From Zopfochytrium polystomum (lineage: Eukaryota; Chytridiomycota; Chytridiomycetes; Chytridiales; Chytridiaceae): DNA of 64,000 nucleotides. The position numbers and the translations under genes are program-made. The notes beneath the pieces were generated by a model. The model saw only the letters and a list, made by a program, of their open reading frames with translations. It was not told the DNA's origin and did no database searches. Below are positions 23,326 to 35,416 of the stretch, one piece after another. Each line of letters begins with the position of its first letter. The stretch's first letter is position 1. The DNA is taken from contig JAIVFJ010000162.1 in assembly GCA_025765615.1 (NCBI GenBank), positions 85,195 to 149,194 on the forward strand. Reading direction: 5' to 3'.

Positions 23326-25487
23326 CCTCTCTCTCTCACTCACTCACTCACCGACAAACTCACACACACTTTCTCCTCTACTTTGCAGCAAAGAACGCGG
23401 CGCCGACGATGCGGTCGCGCGGTTTGAGCAAGCGAAGCGCGAGGGTGAAGAGCGGCGGCGCGCGCAAGCGGCTGAAGAGCTGCGGCGGCGAGAACGCGAG
23501 GCGTTCGACAAGGCGCTAGCGGCAAAGGCGCGGTTAGAGCGGGAAGCCGAGCAGAAGACGGTTCGTTCTGTTTGGTTCGCTTTTACTTGGTTGGGTTGCA
23601 TGGTTCTTTCCCCTTATTTTTTCTATGTGGCCTTTTAAGCTTTTTCCACACATGGCTGCTTCGCCTTCCTGCGCTTTTTTCCTGCTCTACTCCCACCGCA
23701 TTCCTGTATTTAACCAACATTGAAACCTGTCACCTCACCTGCCTCTACCAAACCACCATCACACACACCCAAACACCAATTCAGAAAGCAGAGGCGCTGA
23801 AGCGGTCGCAGCTGGAACAGGAGCGGCTACGGAAGGTCCAAGACCAGGAGCGCACACTGCAAGAGTTTGAGCGGCGGAAGCGTGAGGCCGCCGAGCTGCA
23901 GGAGCGCGCACGGCTCGAGGCGGAGCAGCGTCGCGAAGCAGAGGCTTTTGCCCGAATGGAGGAGGCGAGAAGGAAGGCTGCCGAGGAAGAGGTGAGGAAT
24001 CCGAATTGTCTCGAAGAGTGGAGGCGTGGGGGAAGAAGGCGGTGGGGAGCGTCGGCAAAGCACTTTATTCACGCTTGTTTTGTTTGGACAATCGCGGCGT
24101 TCGCATGAACGGACAGACTCGGAAAAAAGCTGCGGAAGGCTCTCGCAGGATGGAGGAGGAGCGTATCCGGCAGGAAAAGCTTCGCAAGCAGCAAGCAGCC
24201 CTGGCAAAATTTGAGGAGGAGCAGAAAATCAAAGTATGCGCGTATGAATATCCCTCGTGTTCGTCCTAAAATCCCATACTTTATCCCCCCTGTAACGCAC
24301 AGGCTATGAGTCCAGCCGCCCGCGAAGCGTATCTGGCCGAAAAGGCTGCTGAGCAAAGAGCTCGCGAGCAAACAGCCCAGGTGGAGGAACTGCGTAAGAT
24401 TGACATTACCCCAAAGCAAGCTGTTCTCGCAGAAACCGCTTCCACATCAACAAAGGACGATGCCACACACGCCAAAGCCGATTCAGACGACGCCAATGTC
24501 GAGACACCCATCTCCCACAGCTCCCAACAGTCACCTCATCCGACCGACCAGATGCATCTCGATGCGCACGCAAAGGCCGCGCCGTCGGCGGTCCTGCACG
24601 CGTCCGCCGCGAAGCAAACGCCTCCTCCGACGCCACCTCCACAGCCTTCTCCCCAACCTTCCCCCCAAGTTCGAGGCCCGAGCGTCGCCGTCAACGATGA
24701 TGTCGCTTTTCCCCGCAACCCTAGAGAGACCGCAGTGCTACCGTCGCCGTCGACGCCACCGCCCGCACAACCCGCACCATTTACTTTGCACCAGGAGGCT
24801 CCCGCGCCGGTTATCGCACCAGTACCGGCGCCTGCGTCCCTTGTGCCAAAGAATGACGGAGCGGCCAGCGCAGGGAACGGTGCCCGTTTGACTGCGCAGG
24901 GCAGGGATCAGCAAACTCCACTTTTATCCGAGTTGGCGGCAGCGGCAGCGGCGGCGATGGTGGCTGTAGGAACGACCGAGGAGCTGTATCGGCCCACACC
25001 GTCGTCGAACGGCCGCTTTGCGGGCAACGCGAAAGGAACGCCTGGGACGCCGCCTCGAGCTCCCGCGCCGGGTCAGCCGCGTTCATTTTCTTCGTCCGCC
25101 GCCACCGCTACCACGATCACGACCAGTATCAACCCAACCTCTACCGTGCCGACAACGACGACGACGGCGACGCCCGCGAACGGCAACGCGATCGCCGAGG
25201 AGCTGTTCAGCTCGCCATTTTGGAGCGACGACGCCTCGCCGCCAAAGCTGTCGCTGGACCGGCTGCCTGCGATCGGGCGGTTCGTGATCCCAGCAGAGCC
25301 AAAGCTCGATGATGACGACGAGGTGGCGGCGGCGGCCGCCGCCGCCACCATGAATGCGAATAGGCGCAATTCGCGTCGTGGCGGCGACTGGCGGCGACGG
25401 CGCGGAATGCGCGGGACCGTGGCTGTGCCTAGATCCGTGGATGAGGAGGAAAGGCGGGCGAAGGCGGCGTGCTGCACTATCCAGTAG
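22873..25487 (+). CDS. Coiled-coil protein with a C-terminal CaaX box, unknown function
   Basis: The ATG at 22873 opens MDPLSAPPQPAAVPISDLGS and a Ser/Pro-rich exon (to 23030). A small exon (from 23211) is likely but its donor is unclear. Then come charged helical exons: about 23391-23561 (DDAVARFEQAKREGEERRRA), 23785-23991 (KRSQLEQERLRKVQDQER), about 24117-24232 (RMEEERIRQEKLRKQQAALA) and 24303-25487, joined in phase 0 from the third on. Together they form a long Glu/Arg/Gln coiled coil of about 190 residues. A disordered Pro/Ser/Thr/Ala region follows, then a basic patch RRNSRRGGDWRRRRG, and the end ...KAACCTIQ. CTIQ fits a CaaX prenylation box, with an adjacent Cys as a possible palmitoylation site and the basic patch as a lipid-binding aid. 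That suggests membrane attachment; this is inference. The family is not recognised. Confidence 0.7.
23288..23347. repeat. CA and CTCA repeats inside an intron
   Basis: A (CA)n run followed by CTCTCT and CTCACTCACTCA within the intron preceding the main coiled-coil exon. Confidence 0.85.
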
Positions 25488-26236
25488 AGTCCCCTTCTCG
25501 CGCCCACATTCTCCGCAGACACCCCCAGCATCAAACCGTCACACAACCTCTAACGAAAAAGAAAGAAGATACGAATGATGTCCCACAACCCCTTCCCCCC
25601 ACATTTGACTGTGTGCAATCTGGTGCCTCTTGCTCTTCTTTTACTCCACCCCCCAATTTTTACCCGTCCTATCTTGCTTTGTGCGATTTTTAGTGTGCGA
25701 TCCCGCCCCATTGTTCTATCGCTTCATACGACGCACACACTCCATACATCACCCAGTCTCTGGCCCCTCCAGATGCGGTTCTTCCACCCTGCCTGACTCT
25801 GTCCCAGGTTTGGTTGGTCCTTTTCCCCGCTCCGTCTTTCCTTCTTTCATGGCTTTTCTTTCTTTTCTTTTATTTTAGCTATTTTATTTCCAGCTTTTGT
25901 CTGATGCCATTTGCTCGTCGCTTCACCGACCGCCCCCGTCCTCCTGGTGCAACGTGAACCTTCATTTTTGCTAATCGCCTTCTCCCCTCCCCTCATTTTT
26001 CTTTCTTCAAGGATGATCTCATCATGACACCACGCCCCTCCCCTTTCTTGTACGAGCAGAAAAAAAAAAAAAGAAGAAAAAAAAGGAAGCGAAGGAAACC
26101 AAGAAGATGACGATGCAAGAGGAGGAAAACCAAACCAAACCAAACAAAACAAAAAAAAGTGCGAGACATAAATAAAAACCGGGGTTGGTTCATTGCATTT
26201 TCAAGAATGGGCGGGCAAAAAGCAAATCCAGATATT
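25488..26236. other. Spacer left of copia-A
   Basis: The 3' flank of the coiled-coil gene, pyrimidine-rich (25590-26030) with an A-rich stretch at 26060-26180 that includes AATAAA. No gene is visible. Confidence 0.6.
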
Positions 26237-26241
26237 GTTTC

Positions 26242-26392
26242 TGTTGAAATCCGACAGTGTCGAGTGTGATCTCGACGACGATGTGATCGCAATCTCAGGT
26301 CGCTCGTGTGGTCGCAGGAAAGGGCGTGACAAGTCAAGTTTTTTTTCTTCTGTTGATTCTTCCATTTTCTCTCGCGAGGGCATATTCCAACA
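26242..26392 (-). repeat. 3' LTR of copia-A
   Basis: 151 bp with TG...CA ends. Compared with the 5' LTR, it keeps CpG at all three sites where the two differ. Confidence 0.95.
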
Positions 26393-26658
26393 CTCCCCCT
26401 TGCACGAGCGCCTTTAAAAGCAAAACTACCTCAAAGAAAGGAACTGAGTGAGAGAATTTAAAACGCCACTGCCCAGGTGAAAAACCCAAACCAATTGACC
26501 GATCTGGGAAAACCGTAGCAGGGTAAGGAAAGGAAACGTATCAGGAAGGCGCTGCTGAGGAGAGTACTGCAAAAAGGTAGGGATAACAAAAGGGTGCCCA
26601 AAACAGCAAAATGAAAGAAGGAAAATCTAACCGGTGCCCCACCCTGGGGCCTAACCCA

Positions 26659-29600
26659 CTACTTTACCCTTGCGCGCCATGTGCGCCCTCCATGCAGCAC
26701 CATGCGCTGCATTCTTCTCCTTGTCCTTGGTCTGTTTCTGAAGGAAGTGATCTTCGCGGCGTTTGTCCTAATTGTTCGTACATGCTCAATCAACTTGTTA
26801 TTTTCGGCTGGTCCCTTGCTCGAGTCAACAAGTCCAAGTAGTATTCGGCCTTCGAAAACCATATCGTGTCCATGTGGCTTGGTGAGGAGATCAGCAAGCT
26901 GATCAAAGGAGGGGACGTGATCAACCTGCACAAGACCTTCCTCAACAAGCAACCGGATGTGGTGGTAGCGAAGTCGAATGTGCTTGGAGCGGTCTGTATG
27001 AAGATCGTTCACCGTCATATGGATTGTTGGTGTGTTGTCCTCATAAGCAGTCAGTGGTAGCTTGAGGGGCATCTTGACTGACAGGTGAAGGTTGTTGATA
27101 GCCTCAAGCTCCCGACCAAGTTCACTGAGGGCAATATACTCTGCTGCTGTTGATGATGTGGGGATCGTTGATGAACGCGTCGACTTCCACCCAATTGCTC
27201 CCCCTGCTAGCAGCACAAGGTATGCTATCTGCGAGCGAGAGTCATGGCGGGAGTTGAATGATGCATCCGCGTATCCAACAGGTTGAGGGTTGCTGTCTGC
27301 ACTGTAGCGAAGTCCAACTGTGGCGGTGGCCTTGACATACCCAACAACATCCAACAGCTCATGCCAATGCCGTCTGCATGGATCCTGGGCAAAGGAGCCA
27401 AGTAGACTGACACTGAGTGCAAGGTCTGGTCTGGTTGATGTCGCTGCGTAGTTGAGGCTGCCAATCACACGGAGATACTCAGTGCTGTTGACACTCTCTT
27501 CGTCAGGGTCGATAGATTCTGGAACGCGAGGGGTGAGCTTCGAGGTAGTCTTAAGTGGTGCGCCTCGAGGCCTCACAGCGCCGTGTTCAGCCTCAAAGCG
27601 AGATAGGAAGTTTCGGATGAAGTTAGCTTGGTGAATGATTGTGAAGTTTGAATCACGGATAACTTCCATTGAGAGAACGTAGGTGAGCTTCCCAAGCTCC
27701 CGAAGCTTGAACTCCCCCTTGAGGTCAGCAATCGCATCCTTGATAGCAGCAGTGTGACCGAACAAGGGGAGGTCATCAACATAGGTGAGGATGAAGCAAA
27801 TTCCATGCTGGTTCTGTCGCCAGAACAAGCATGGGTCCGCCCGACTCTGCTGGAATCCCTTCGACCGTAGGTGTGCTGCAAGGCACAGGTACCAAGTCCG
27901 ACCTGATTGCTTCAGCCCGTATAATCCCTTCCGGAGTAACCAAACCATTCCAGGGAGGATTGGTACACCAGATGGCGGCGCCATGAAGATGGCAACATCG
28001 AGTATTCCGTACAGGTAGGCTGAGGAGATGTCGATCATCTCCATGTCCCAGCCATACAGGGTGCTGAGGGCAATCATCCATTGGAGAGTGTTACCTCGAA
28101 TTACCGGCGAGTATGTCAGGGTGAAGTCAACGCCGGGCTGCTGCGTGAAACCTCAAGCAACAAGTCTCGCGTGAAATCGTTCGATGGTGCCGTCGGGTTT
28201 GAACTTCAGCTTGTATACCCACTTGCAACTCACAATGTTTGTGTTGGGTGGAGCTGTGGCTTCGATGAATACGCCCATGCTGCGGAGCATGCTCAGTTCG
28301 TACTCTTCAGCCTCCCTCCACTCTTTGGCAAAGGGTGAAGCCATGGCCTCCTCGTGCGTCAGCGGATCCTTGTATGTGTCAGGTGACACTCGAACTGTGT
28401 TGGAGTTGACATTGAAAGCGAAGAGTGGTCTGTCTTCGTTGTCTGAGTCTGACATGTACACAGATTGATCGTCGTTGTCGTCAGAGTCCTCATATGGTCC
28501 GCATGCAAATAACGCATCTGGCACGTCAGGAGCACTCTCAGCAGCAGGTGGGTCACTTGGCATGGCTGGTTCCGCCGCATCACTGGGCCTTCCACCCCTA
28601 GCGATGTGAGTGTCCCAGGCTCGCGTGGGCGCAGAGCCCCACCCCATGGGGCTCTCACCATCCACGGCCACCAGAACCTCTGCGCTGGGCTGAGATGCCA
28701 CGTCTACAAAGCCGCTGGGCCCACTGCCCCTAGCGCCGCTGGAAGGACGGTCCCCAACCACACCAGTGGTGCCCTGTGCTACGGCTCCCTGCATGTGTGA
28801 TGGTTTTGGTGGGATGAGGTTGTGTTAATTGTTTTGATGTGTTTTGAAGAGGTAAAGGGTATAGAGAATTGTTTGTTAGTATGGTGAATCTCAGGGTTAC
28901 TCACCAGTTGGTTGTTGGTTGGGTTCTTTCTTGGTCGTCCACGTTTCTTCTTTGGTGGTGGTAGGTCAGGGTCAATGCTGGGGGCCACTACTGTTTCTGG
29001 TGATGCAGTTTGTGGTGGTGGTTCAGGCAGTGGCTCTGCAGGTGGTGGTTGTTGTGGAGCTAGTGACAACTTTGGTGGTCGCCCCTGCTTCTTCGGTGTT
29101 GGCACTGTCTGTGCTTTGTCGTGCCCCACCTTCTGCTGCTGCTTCTGCACTTTTTGCTGCAGTGCCTGCTGGAGAATCTGCTCTGCATGAATGACTGATT
29201 GGACTGCCTTTTCACATGCTGGGTGACTGAGGTCTGAAAGTGGTGGGAGGTTAACGCTGATGCTCTCAATCCCCCCCCTCACAGCGTGAACCCCAGTAAA
29301 AGGAGGGAACTTGTCTTCAAAGAAGACAATGTCATGGTAGCGCTGGTAGATGATGCGCTGCTCTTGGAGCTCCCACAACACTGAAACTGATCGTGAAACA
29401 GAGCCGAGGTAGACAGCTGGACGGCCCTTGGGGTCAAGTTTCTTGCGAAGAGTTGGGCTGACCCGGTAGAAGCACTTGGAACCAAAAGTGCAAAAGTGGC
29501 TAACTTGTGGAGGTACGTGGTGCCGGCCCTCATGCGGTGAGAAGATGCCTCGCTGTACATTTGGGAGGCAGTTCTTGATCTGCGAGGCTTGCCGATACGC

Positions 29601-30685
29601 ATAGCTCCAAAAGGTGAGAGGAACATTGGGGGCGCCAAGGAGAAGAGAGCGAGTCATATCCGTCACAATCTGGATGTGGCGTTCTGCAACCGAATTCATC
29701 TGCGGGGTTCGCGATGGCGAAGGTTTGAGCTGAATGCCACGCGAATCGCAGAAAGACTTGAACGTCTGGTTGAAGTTTTCTTTTCCTCGATCCAGGCGGA
29801 TGATCTGGATTTTTCGTCCCTCAGTTTTCTCAAGGAAAAGGATTAACTTAATAAGGAATGGTAAGGCGTCGCTCTTTCGGGGGATGGGCTCATTCCATGA
29901 ATAGCGGGTGCTCTCGCAAACAACAGTGACTGCGTAGTTGCAGCCGTCAAAGGAGGTGATGGGGATTGAATTGACATCAACGTTGAGGGTGTGTGCGAAG
30001 GGAATTGGCTCATCAGGACGGGCTGTGAAATTCTTCTGGCGCATCTTGGCTGCAACGCAGATCTCGCACTTGGGGATGTGAGAGGTGTTGAGTAGTGGAA
30101 GGTCTGCTGTCGTTCGGTGGTGAAGCATGTAGCCAAGGCGCTGGAAGCTGACATGACCCAGTGCGCGATGCAGCCGCTCAACCTCAGCGATGCGAAGTTG
30201 TTCTGCTTTGGTAGCGACTGGTGATGGGCCGTCAGGTGATGGAAAGGTCTCCTGATGAACCATTGCAATGGTAGCAGCAGCTGTGTGACTGAGTCGATGA
30301 AGCTTTGAATTCTTGGTGACGAGGAAGTGAAGTCCTGAGTGTTTGACACAGCGGCCAATGGGGACTTGTCACTAGTTTTCAAGATAACACCAGGGCGGCC
30401 TTTGAACTTAGAAAAGAAAAACTTCCCATCTTCTTGAAGGTCGTTTGTGGCGAGGAGACTGTAAAGAGCGCTTGGAGCGTAGCAGGCTTCCTTGATTACA
30501 ATCTCCACACCGTTTGGGAGAGGGATTCTTGCTGGTCCAACGCCTTTGATTTTGAGTGGGATGGAGTCTTTGTCAATGGTTCCAACAGACGAGGTGCGTT
30601 CGGTGTAGGATGTAAAAAGGTGAGCGTCTTTGAGAATAGTCTTGACACAGCCAGAGTCGACAACGATGGGTGGTTCCTTGAACAT
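26659..30685 (-). pseudogene. copia-A pol (protease, integrase, RT, RNase H), two lesions
   Basis: The protease region starts at 30685 with PPIVVDSGCVKTILKDAHLF (DSG active site). A one-base frame change falls in a run of four G (30360-30363) before the pre-integrase zinc region (LHRALGHVSFQRLG ... CEICVAAK). The integrase core shows its acidic triad in NVDVNSIP, LDRGKENF and NSVAERH. Reverse transcriptase is interrupted by an in-frame TGA at 28153-28155, just after FHARLVA. It continues with YVDDLPLFG (27772-27783 for YVDD). RNase H follows with YADASFNSRHD, STAAEYIALSELG and YEDNTPTIHM. Gag and pol lie in different frames. Apart from the two lesions the frame is open from end to end, so this is a recently broken copy. 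Confidence 0.9.
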
Positions 30686-30789
30686 GGTGGGTGACGATGA
30701 TGAAAGGGCGAGGTGTTTGGGGATATGAGGTGCTGGTTGGAAGTTAGAGGTCTGCTTTCGACGTGCCCGAGGTGGGTGCCTCAGGCCAA

Positions 30790-32112
30790 CTAAAAATCCG
30801 AATACTCCCCAGGGTCGCTCCTGCCAGTCTCGCTATCGTCAATAGATGGCACGTCACTGGTGCTGCCTGTGGCGATAAGTGCGACTGGCTCGTCCCGTTT
30901 CCTCATGATGCAGTGTTTTGCAAAGTGGTTCTCCTTCCCACAATGGTGACATAGCACTGATTTCCCCAGTGGCGCAACTCCTTGTCGCTGATCCTGAGCT
31001 GTAGCGCCTGGGGTGTTGGCCTCAGGCGCTGCGCCATGTGCAGCTCGATTTTCTGCTCGTCTCTGAGTTCGGGAGGTGTGGTGTCCACGTCGCTCAGAAT
31101 GCCGTTCTGCATGCCGTTCTGCATGCCGTTCTCTACCCTGTTGCCCAGCGCGGCCACCCCGGCCATGGCGGCGCCCACCACGGATCTCTCTGCCTTGGTG
31201 GTGTCGCTCAGCCTGGTGGGAGCGCCTTTGCTCTGGGCGGTCATGGAAATTGCTAAGTAGTGCAGCCTCATTGACTGGCTCTGCTAGTGGTGCGACAGTT
31301 GGTCCTCTAGGTTTGTTGCGGGCTTCCATAGTCTTGAGGAAGGCAAAGAGGGCAGTCATGTCTGTGATGGTGTTGTTGTCCACTCGAGATAGACAGTTCT
31401 CAGTTCGAATGTGCCAGTACTCTTCGTCCTCTAAACATTCTGTCAGTTGATCCACCATTGACTCAAACTTCAGCATTTCGTTGATTTTGCCTAAGACACC
31501 CCTGGGGGCAAGGCTCCTGACTTCGGCTAGGTCTCTATAGTGCTTCTCAAATATAGGTTGAAAATCAGCAATCTTCCCCCCCGGTTCAATCTTGAGGGCA
31601 GCAATCTTGCGAATCATTGCACGCGCCTGTGCTTCGTCAATGCGTCCAATCTTCCTCTTGAGTTCTTCAAGTGCCTGAAAGACAAACTTAATACCACTGA
31701 TTTTATGTTCAAGAGTCTCGCTTATGTGGTTGTAGATGTGCAGCATCCCGGCCCGATTTTGGTCATAGGTTCCTGGGAAGATGTTTGCGTCATCGCTAAA
31801 TGTCCAGTAGCCAACATATTCTGGGTTGTTTGGGACGTACTCGTGGGTGATATGCATGACTTCCCATTCGTTATATCCAGCTGGGGGGTTTGCTGACCAG
31901 AACTTGAAGTGCTCAGGAACGGCAGGAATCGCGGCGGTTGTGTCTGTAGCGGGAACTGCTGGGACAGCAGCAACTTTGTGCGCAAGTCGGACACAGACAG
32001 CAGCACTTGCTTGCTTACTGGCAAAATGCCCTTCCACATAGTCCATCCATCTTGTGAAGTTGACAGGGTTGACTAGCTGATGGTGCAGGAGCTTCACACT
32101 TGGCTCGCTCAT
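30790..32112 (-). CDS. copia-A gag with a CCHC zinc knuckle
   Basis: Capsid/nucleocapsid precursor of the retrotransposon. The ATG at 32112 (MSEPSVKLLHHQLVNPVNFT) opens an uninterrupted 440-aa frame. It has a typical copia gag helical region (FQALEELKRKIGRIDEAQAR ... ALKIEPGGKIADFQ), an Arg/His/Gly-rich linker and the knuckle CHHCGKENHFAKHC at about 30910-30951. It ends at 30790. Part of the linker is a short tandem repeat (HAERHAERHSER). Confidence 0.88.
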   Translation of the reverse strand: MSEPSVKLLHHQLVNPVNFTRWMDYVEGHFASKQASAAVCVRLAHKVAAVPAVPATDTTAAIPAVPEHFKFWSANPPAGYNEWEVMHITHEYVPNNPEYVGYWTFSDDANIFPGTYDQNRAGMLHIYNHISETLEHKISGIKFVFQALEELKRKIGRIDEAQARAMIRKIAALKIEPGGKIADFQPIFEKHYRDLAEVRSLAPRGVLGKINEMLKFESMVDQLTECLEDEEYWHIRTENCLSRVDNNTITDMTALFAFLKTMEARNKPRGPTVAPLAEPVNEAALLSNFHDRPEQRRSHQAERHHQGREIRGGRRHGRGGRAGQQGRERHAERHAERHSERRGHHTSRTQRRAENRAAHGAAPEANTPGATAQDQRQGVAPLGKSVLCHHCGKENHFAKHCIMRKRDEPVALIATGSTSDVPSIDDSETGRSDPGEYSDF

Positions 32113-32357
32113 CGCGTTAGGGGAGAACAAAGGTAACAGTTGGTGGGTAGGAATTGATAGTGATTGTGTGGAATTCAGTGTCGACGGCGTTGAGACCGAT
32201 CGCAATTGTGAAGGCTGGCAGTGGCTGTTTAGCTGACTGGTGAAGACGATCGCTTTCTCGACACGGTGGACAGCTTCAGTTCGATTCCTCGATCGACAGT
32301 CGCTCAATCGCTTTTTGGGTAGCCTCCTTTAACGGTGGAGAACTATCCCTCGTAAGG

Positions 32358-32508
32358 TGTTGAAATCCGACAGTGTCGAGTGTGATCTCAACGACGATGT
32401 GATCGCAATCTCAGGTCGCTTGTGTGGTCGCAGGAAAGGGCGTGACAAGTCAAGTTTTTTTTCTTCTGTTGATTCTTCCATTTTCTCTTGCGAGGGCATA
32501 TTCCAACA
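32358..32508 (-). repeat. 5' LTR of copia-A
   Basis: 151 bp. It differs from the other LTR at three positions, each a CpG changed to CpA or TpG. Confidence 0.95.
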
Positions 32509-32513
32509 GTTTC

Positions 32514-33370
<857 letters not shown>

Positions 33371-35416
33371 ATGGAGACCTTGACGACGACGACGACGACG
33401 ACTATTAAGACGGCGGCAACGATGGCGACGGTGGAGAAAGTCCGGCGGCGGCGGCGGGTGGTACCATTTCTGTCGATCTCGCACCCCTGCCTCAGGCCAG
33501 AACGGCTGTTCCCACCCTCGGACATCAGCCAGCACTTTGTGACGCCCGCCAACGCGCCCATGCCACGGGGGAGTGCGACAATCACGTTTATTCGAGCGGC
33601 CGCGGCGACCACGCCCTCGCGGGCGTTGCGGAACGCCACGGCACTCGTTCGGTATACTCAGCACCAGCAGGATGCGCAGTCCCAGCGGCTGACCCAAATC
33701 GCCATCCGAAAACACGAGGCAGCCGCGGCAGCGGGGGCAGCGGTCAAGAGAGCCTCCGTCGTGAGGTTGGCGAGCGCCGCGGACGCTGCTCCGCCTGCCC
33801 TCGCATCGGTGGTGACGCCAGCGGCAGCGGGTCTCACGGATGAGAAGTTATCCGGAAAAGATGAGCGGCGCAGCAGTGCACGAACGGCTCCAACGCAGGC
33901 GCCACCCCTGAAGGGGCCAACGGATCTCGCAGTGCCCCAGGAAATCGATCCGTCGGTGGAGCCTGGGCGCTCAGTTAGCTCGGCCCAAGACGTGGAACTT
34001 CCGACACTAGCTGACGAGACCGACTGCGGAAAACCCTTCTCGACAGCACCCAACAAATCTAAGCAAACCTCGCCGCAACTTGATCCGACTCCCGAGCCCC
34101 CTCAACCTCAACCGCTACTGGCACCGACACCGGAGCCCTCTCCGCCTCTTCCGCCAGCGCCTAGCTTGGAATGTCCGACAAAGCCTTGGCAAGAGTCAAG
34201 CACTGTGACTACCACCGCTTCGAAGCGGCCGCTGGACGAAGAGTCCATGGCGTCACCTGCGCCATCGCCGGCTCTCTCTTTCTCGGGAATCCGTCCGCCC
34301 AAACGAGCACGCTCAAACCAGGAACTGCGGAGCGCAGCTCCTGAGACGGACATGGATTGCGAGGAACCGCCGGTCATGGCGACAGGCAGTGGAAGCGGGG
34401 ATCTAGGACCACTCTCGGCACCTGATCAGGGCTTGAAGGACAGTACTGGCAGCGGTGCTCCCGCCACAGAGTTTGAAGAATGGAGTCATCCACGCGAACC
34501 GAAGAAACAGCCAGAAGAACATCAGCAAGTCCATCAAGAACACTCCTTCGAGGAATCTTGCGGAGAGTCCCAGCTCGCGCTGCACATCAATTTCACGGAA
34601 AGTTGTGCGAAACAACAGACCAATCAAAGCACTCCGAATACCACAGCCAGCCCCCTCATCACGTTGCAGCCTTCGCCAAACCCAACACCGATCACTCCAC
34701 TACCTAGAGAAAGCATGACAACTGCGTCTGCGACAGCGTCTGAAGCTCTCGGTGCTCCGCCGACTCCACCTGCCTGCGGACCAGCATCCGAATCGCCGCT
34801 TTTGCCGGGGCAACTGATCAGCGGTGCAAAGGAAGAACCCGGTGTTTTAACCTTTGATACCACTGCAGTAGTTGACAGAATCCAGTCGCTTGCAGAGGGA
34901 CCCGGATCAGCAGACCCATCAAACACAGTGGACGTTGAGAACGTGAAACTGGATGAACAAGAACGACACCAGACGTTGCCAGAGCTTAAAACGATTGAGT
35001 GTAAGGCTTCCAACGACATCACCGGTGGTCAAGGAAGTCTTGCGGCGCCTTGCCCAATCGTGTCATCAACCCCTCAATCTGCGAGCGTCCAACTGCAGGA
35101 CTTTAATGACCACCAGGCGTCGGCCGCCAATTCAGTCACTGCGACCCGATCGCCTGCGCCACCGTCACCGTCGCCGCATTTACGAAAGGCACACTCCCGA
35201 CCACCGCCGCCTTCGCCGCCGCTCCGCCGTAATACTACGCCGGGCAGTGGGCGCCAGGCTGGCAGACTCCCTGCGCCCGAGTCCCAGTCAGCTCGGCTCA
35301 AGTTTCCGTGTCACCACCCAGACTGCGGGAAGCGGTACGTGACAGAAGTCGTTTTGCAGGCTCACTTGAGACTAGCGCACAAGGAGCGACCGGAATCGCC
35401 ATCGCAAGGGGGTTGA
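33371..35416 (+). CDS. Disordered protein with one C-terminal C2H2 zinc finger
   Basis: A single open frame of 681 codons from the ATG at 33371 (METLTTTTTTTIKTAATMAT). Residues 30-130 hold a folded-looking part (VVPFLSISHPCLRPERLFPP ... MPRGSATITFIRAAAA) and an Ala-rich helix. The long middle is Pro/Ser/Thr/Glu-rich. The last 40 residues contain FPCHHPDCGKRYVTEVV then LQAHLRLAH. This is a classical C-X4-C-X12-H-X4-H finger with the TFIIIA-type linker feel of CGKRY. A single finger rarely gives strong DNA specificity alone, so a regulatory or RNA/protein-binding role is open. The family is not recognised; no intron is needed. Confidence 0.7.
   Translation: METLTTTTTTTIKTAATMATVEKVRRRRRVVPFLSISHPCLRPERLFPPSDISQHFVTPANAPMPRGSATITFIRAAAATTPSRALRNATALVRYTQHQQDAQSQRLTQIAIRKHEAAAAAGAAVKRASVVRLASAADAAPPALASVVTPAAAGLTDEKLSGKDERRSSARTAPTQAPPLKGPTDLAVPQEIDPSVEPGRSVSSAQDVELPTLADETDCGKPFSTAPNKSKQTSPQLDPTPEPPQPQPLLAPTPEPSPPLPPAPSLECPTKPWQESSTVTTTASKRPLDEESMASPAPSPALSFSGIRPPKRARSNQELRSAAPETDMDCEEPPVMATGSGSGDLGPLSAPDQGLKDSTGSGAPATEFEEWSHPREPKKQPEEHQQVHQEHSFEESCGESQLALHINFTESCAKQQTNQSTPNTTASPLITLQPSPNPTPITPLPRESMTTASATASEALGAPPTPPACGPASESPLLPGQLISGAKEEPGVLTFDTTAVVDRIQSLAEGPGSADPSNTVDVENVKLDEQERHQTLPELKTIECKASNDITGGQGSLAAPCPIVSSTPQSASVQLQDFNDHQASAANSVTATRSPAPPSPSPHLRKAHSRPPPPSPPLRRNTTPGSGRQAGRLPAPESQSARLKFPCHHPDCGKRYVTEVVLQAHLRLAHKERPESPSQGG

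Larger units (their letters stand above)
26242..32508 (-). mobile_element. Complete Ty1/copia retrotransposon (copia-A)
   Basis: 6,267 bp, transcribed on the minus strand. Two 151-bp LTRs (26242-26392 and 32358-32508) begin TGTTGAAATC and end ATTCCAACA. The 5-bp target duplication GTTTC lies at 26237-26241 and 32509-32513. Next to the 3' LTR is a polypurine tract reading AAGGGGGAG on the minus strand. Gene order gag, protease, integrase, reverse transcriptase, RNase H is that of Ty1/copia. The LTRs differ at only 3 of 151 sites, so the insertion is fairly young. The sequence just inside the 5' LTR (CCTTACGAGGGATAG) is not a usual TGG-type primer-binding site, so the priming mode is unclear. 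Confidence 0.95.
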
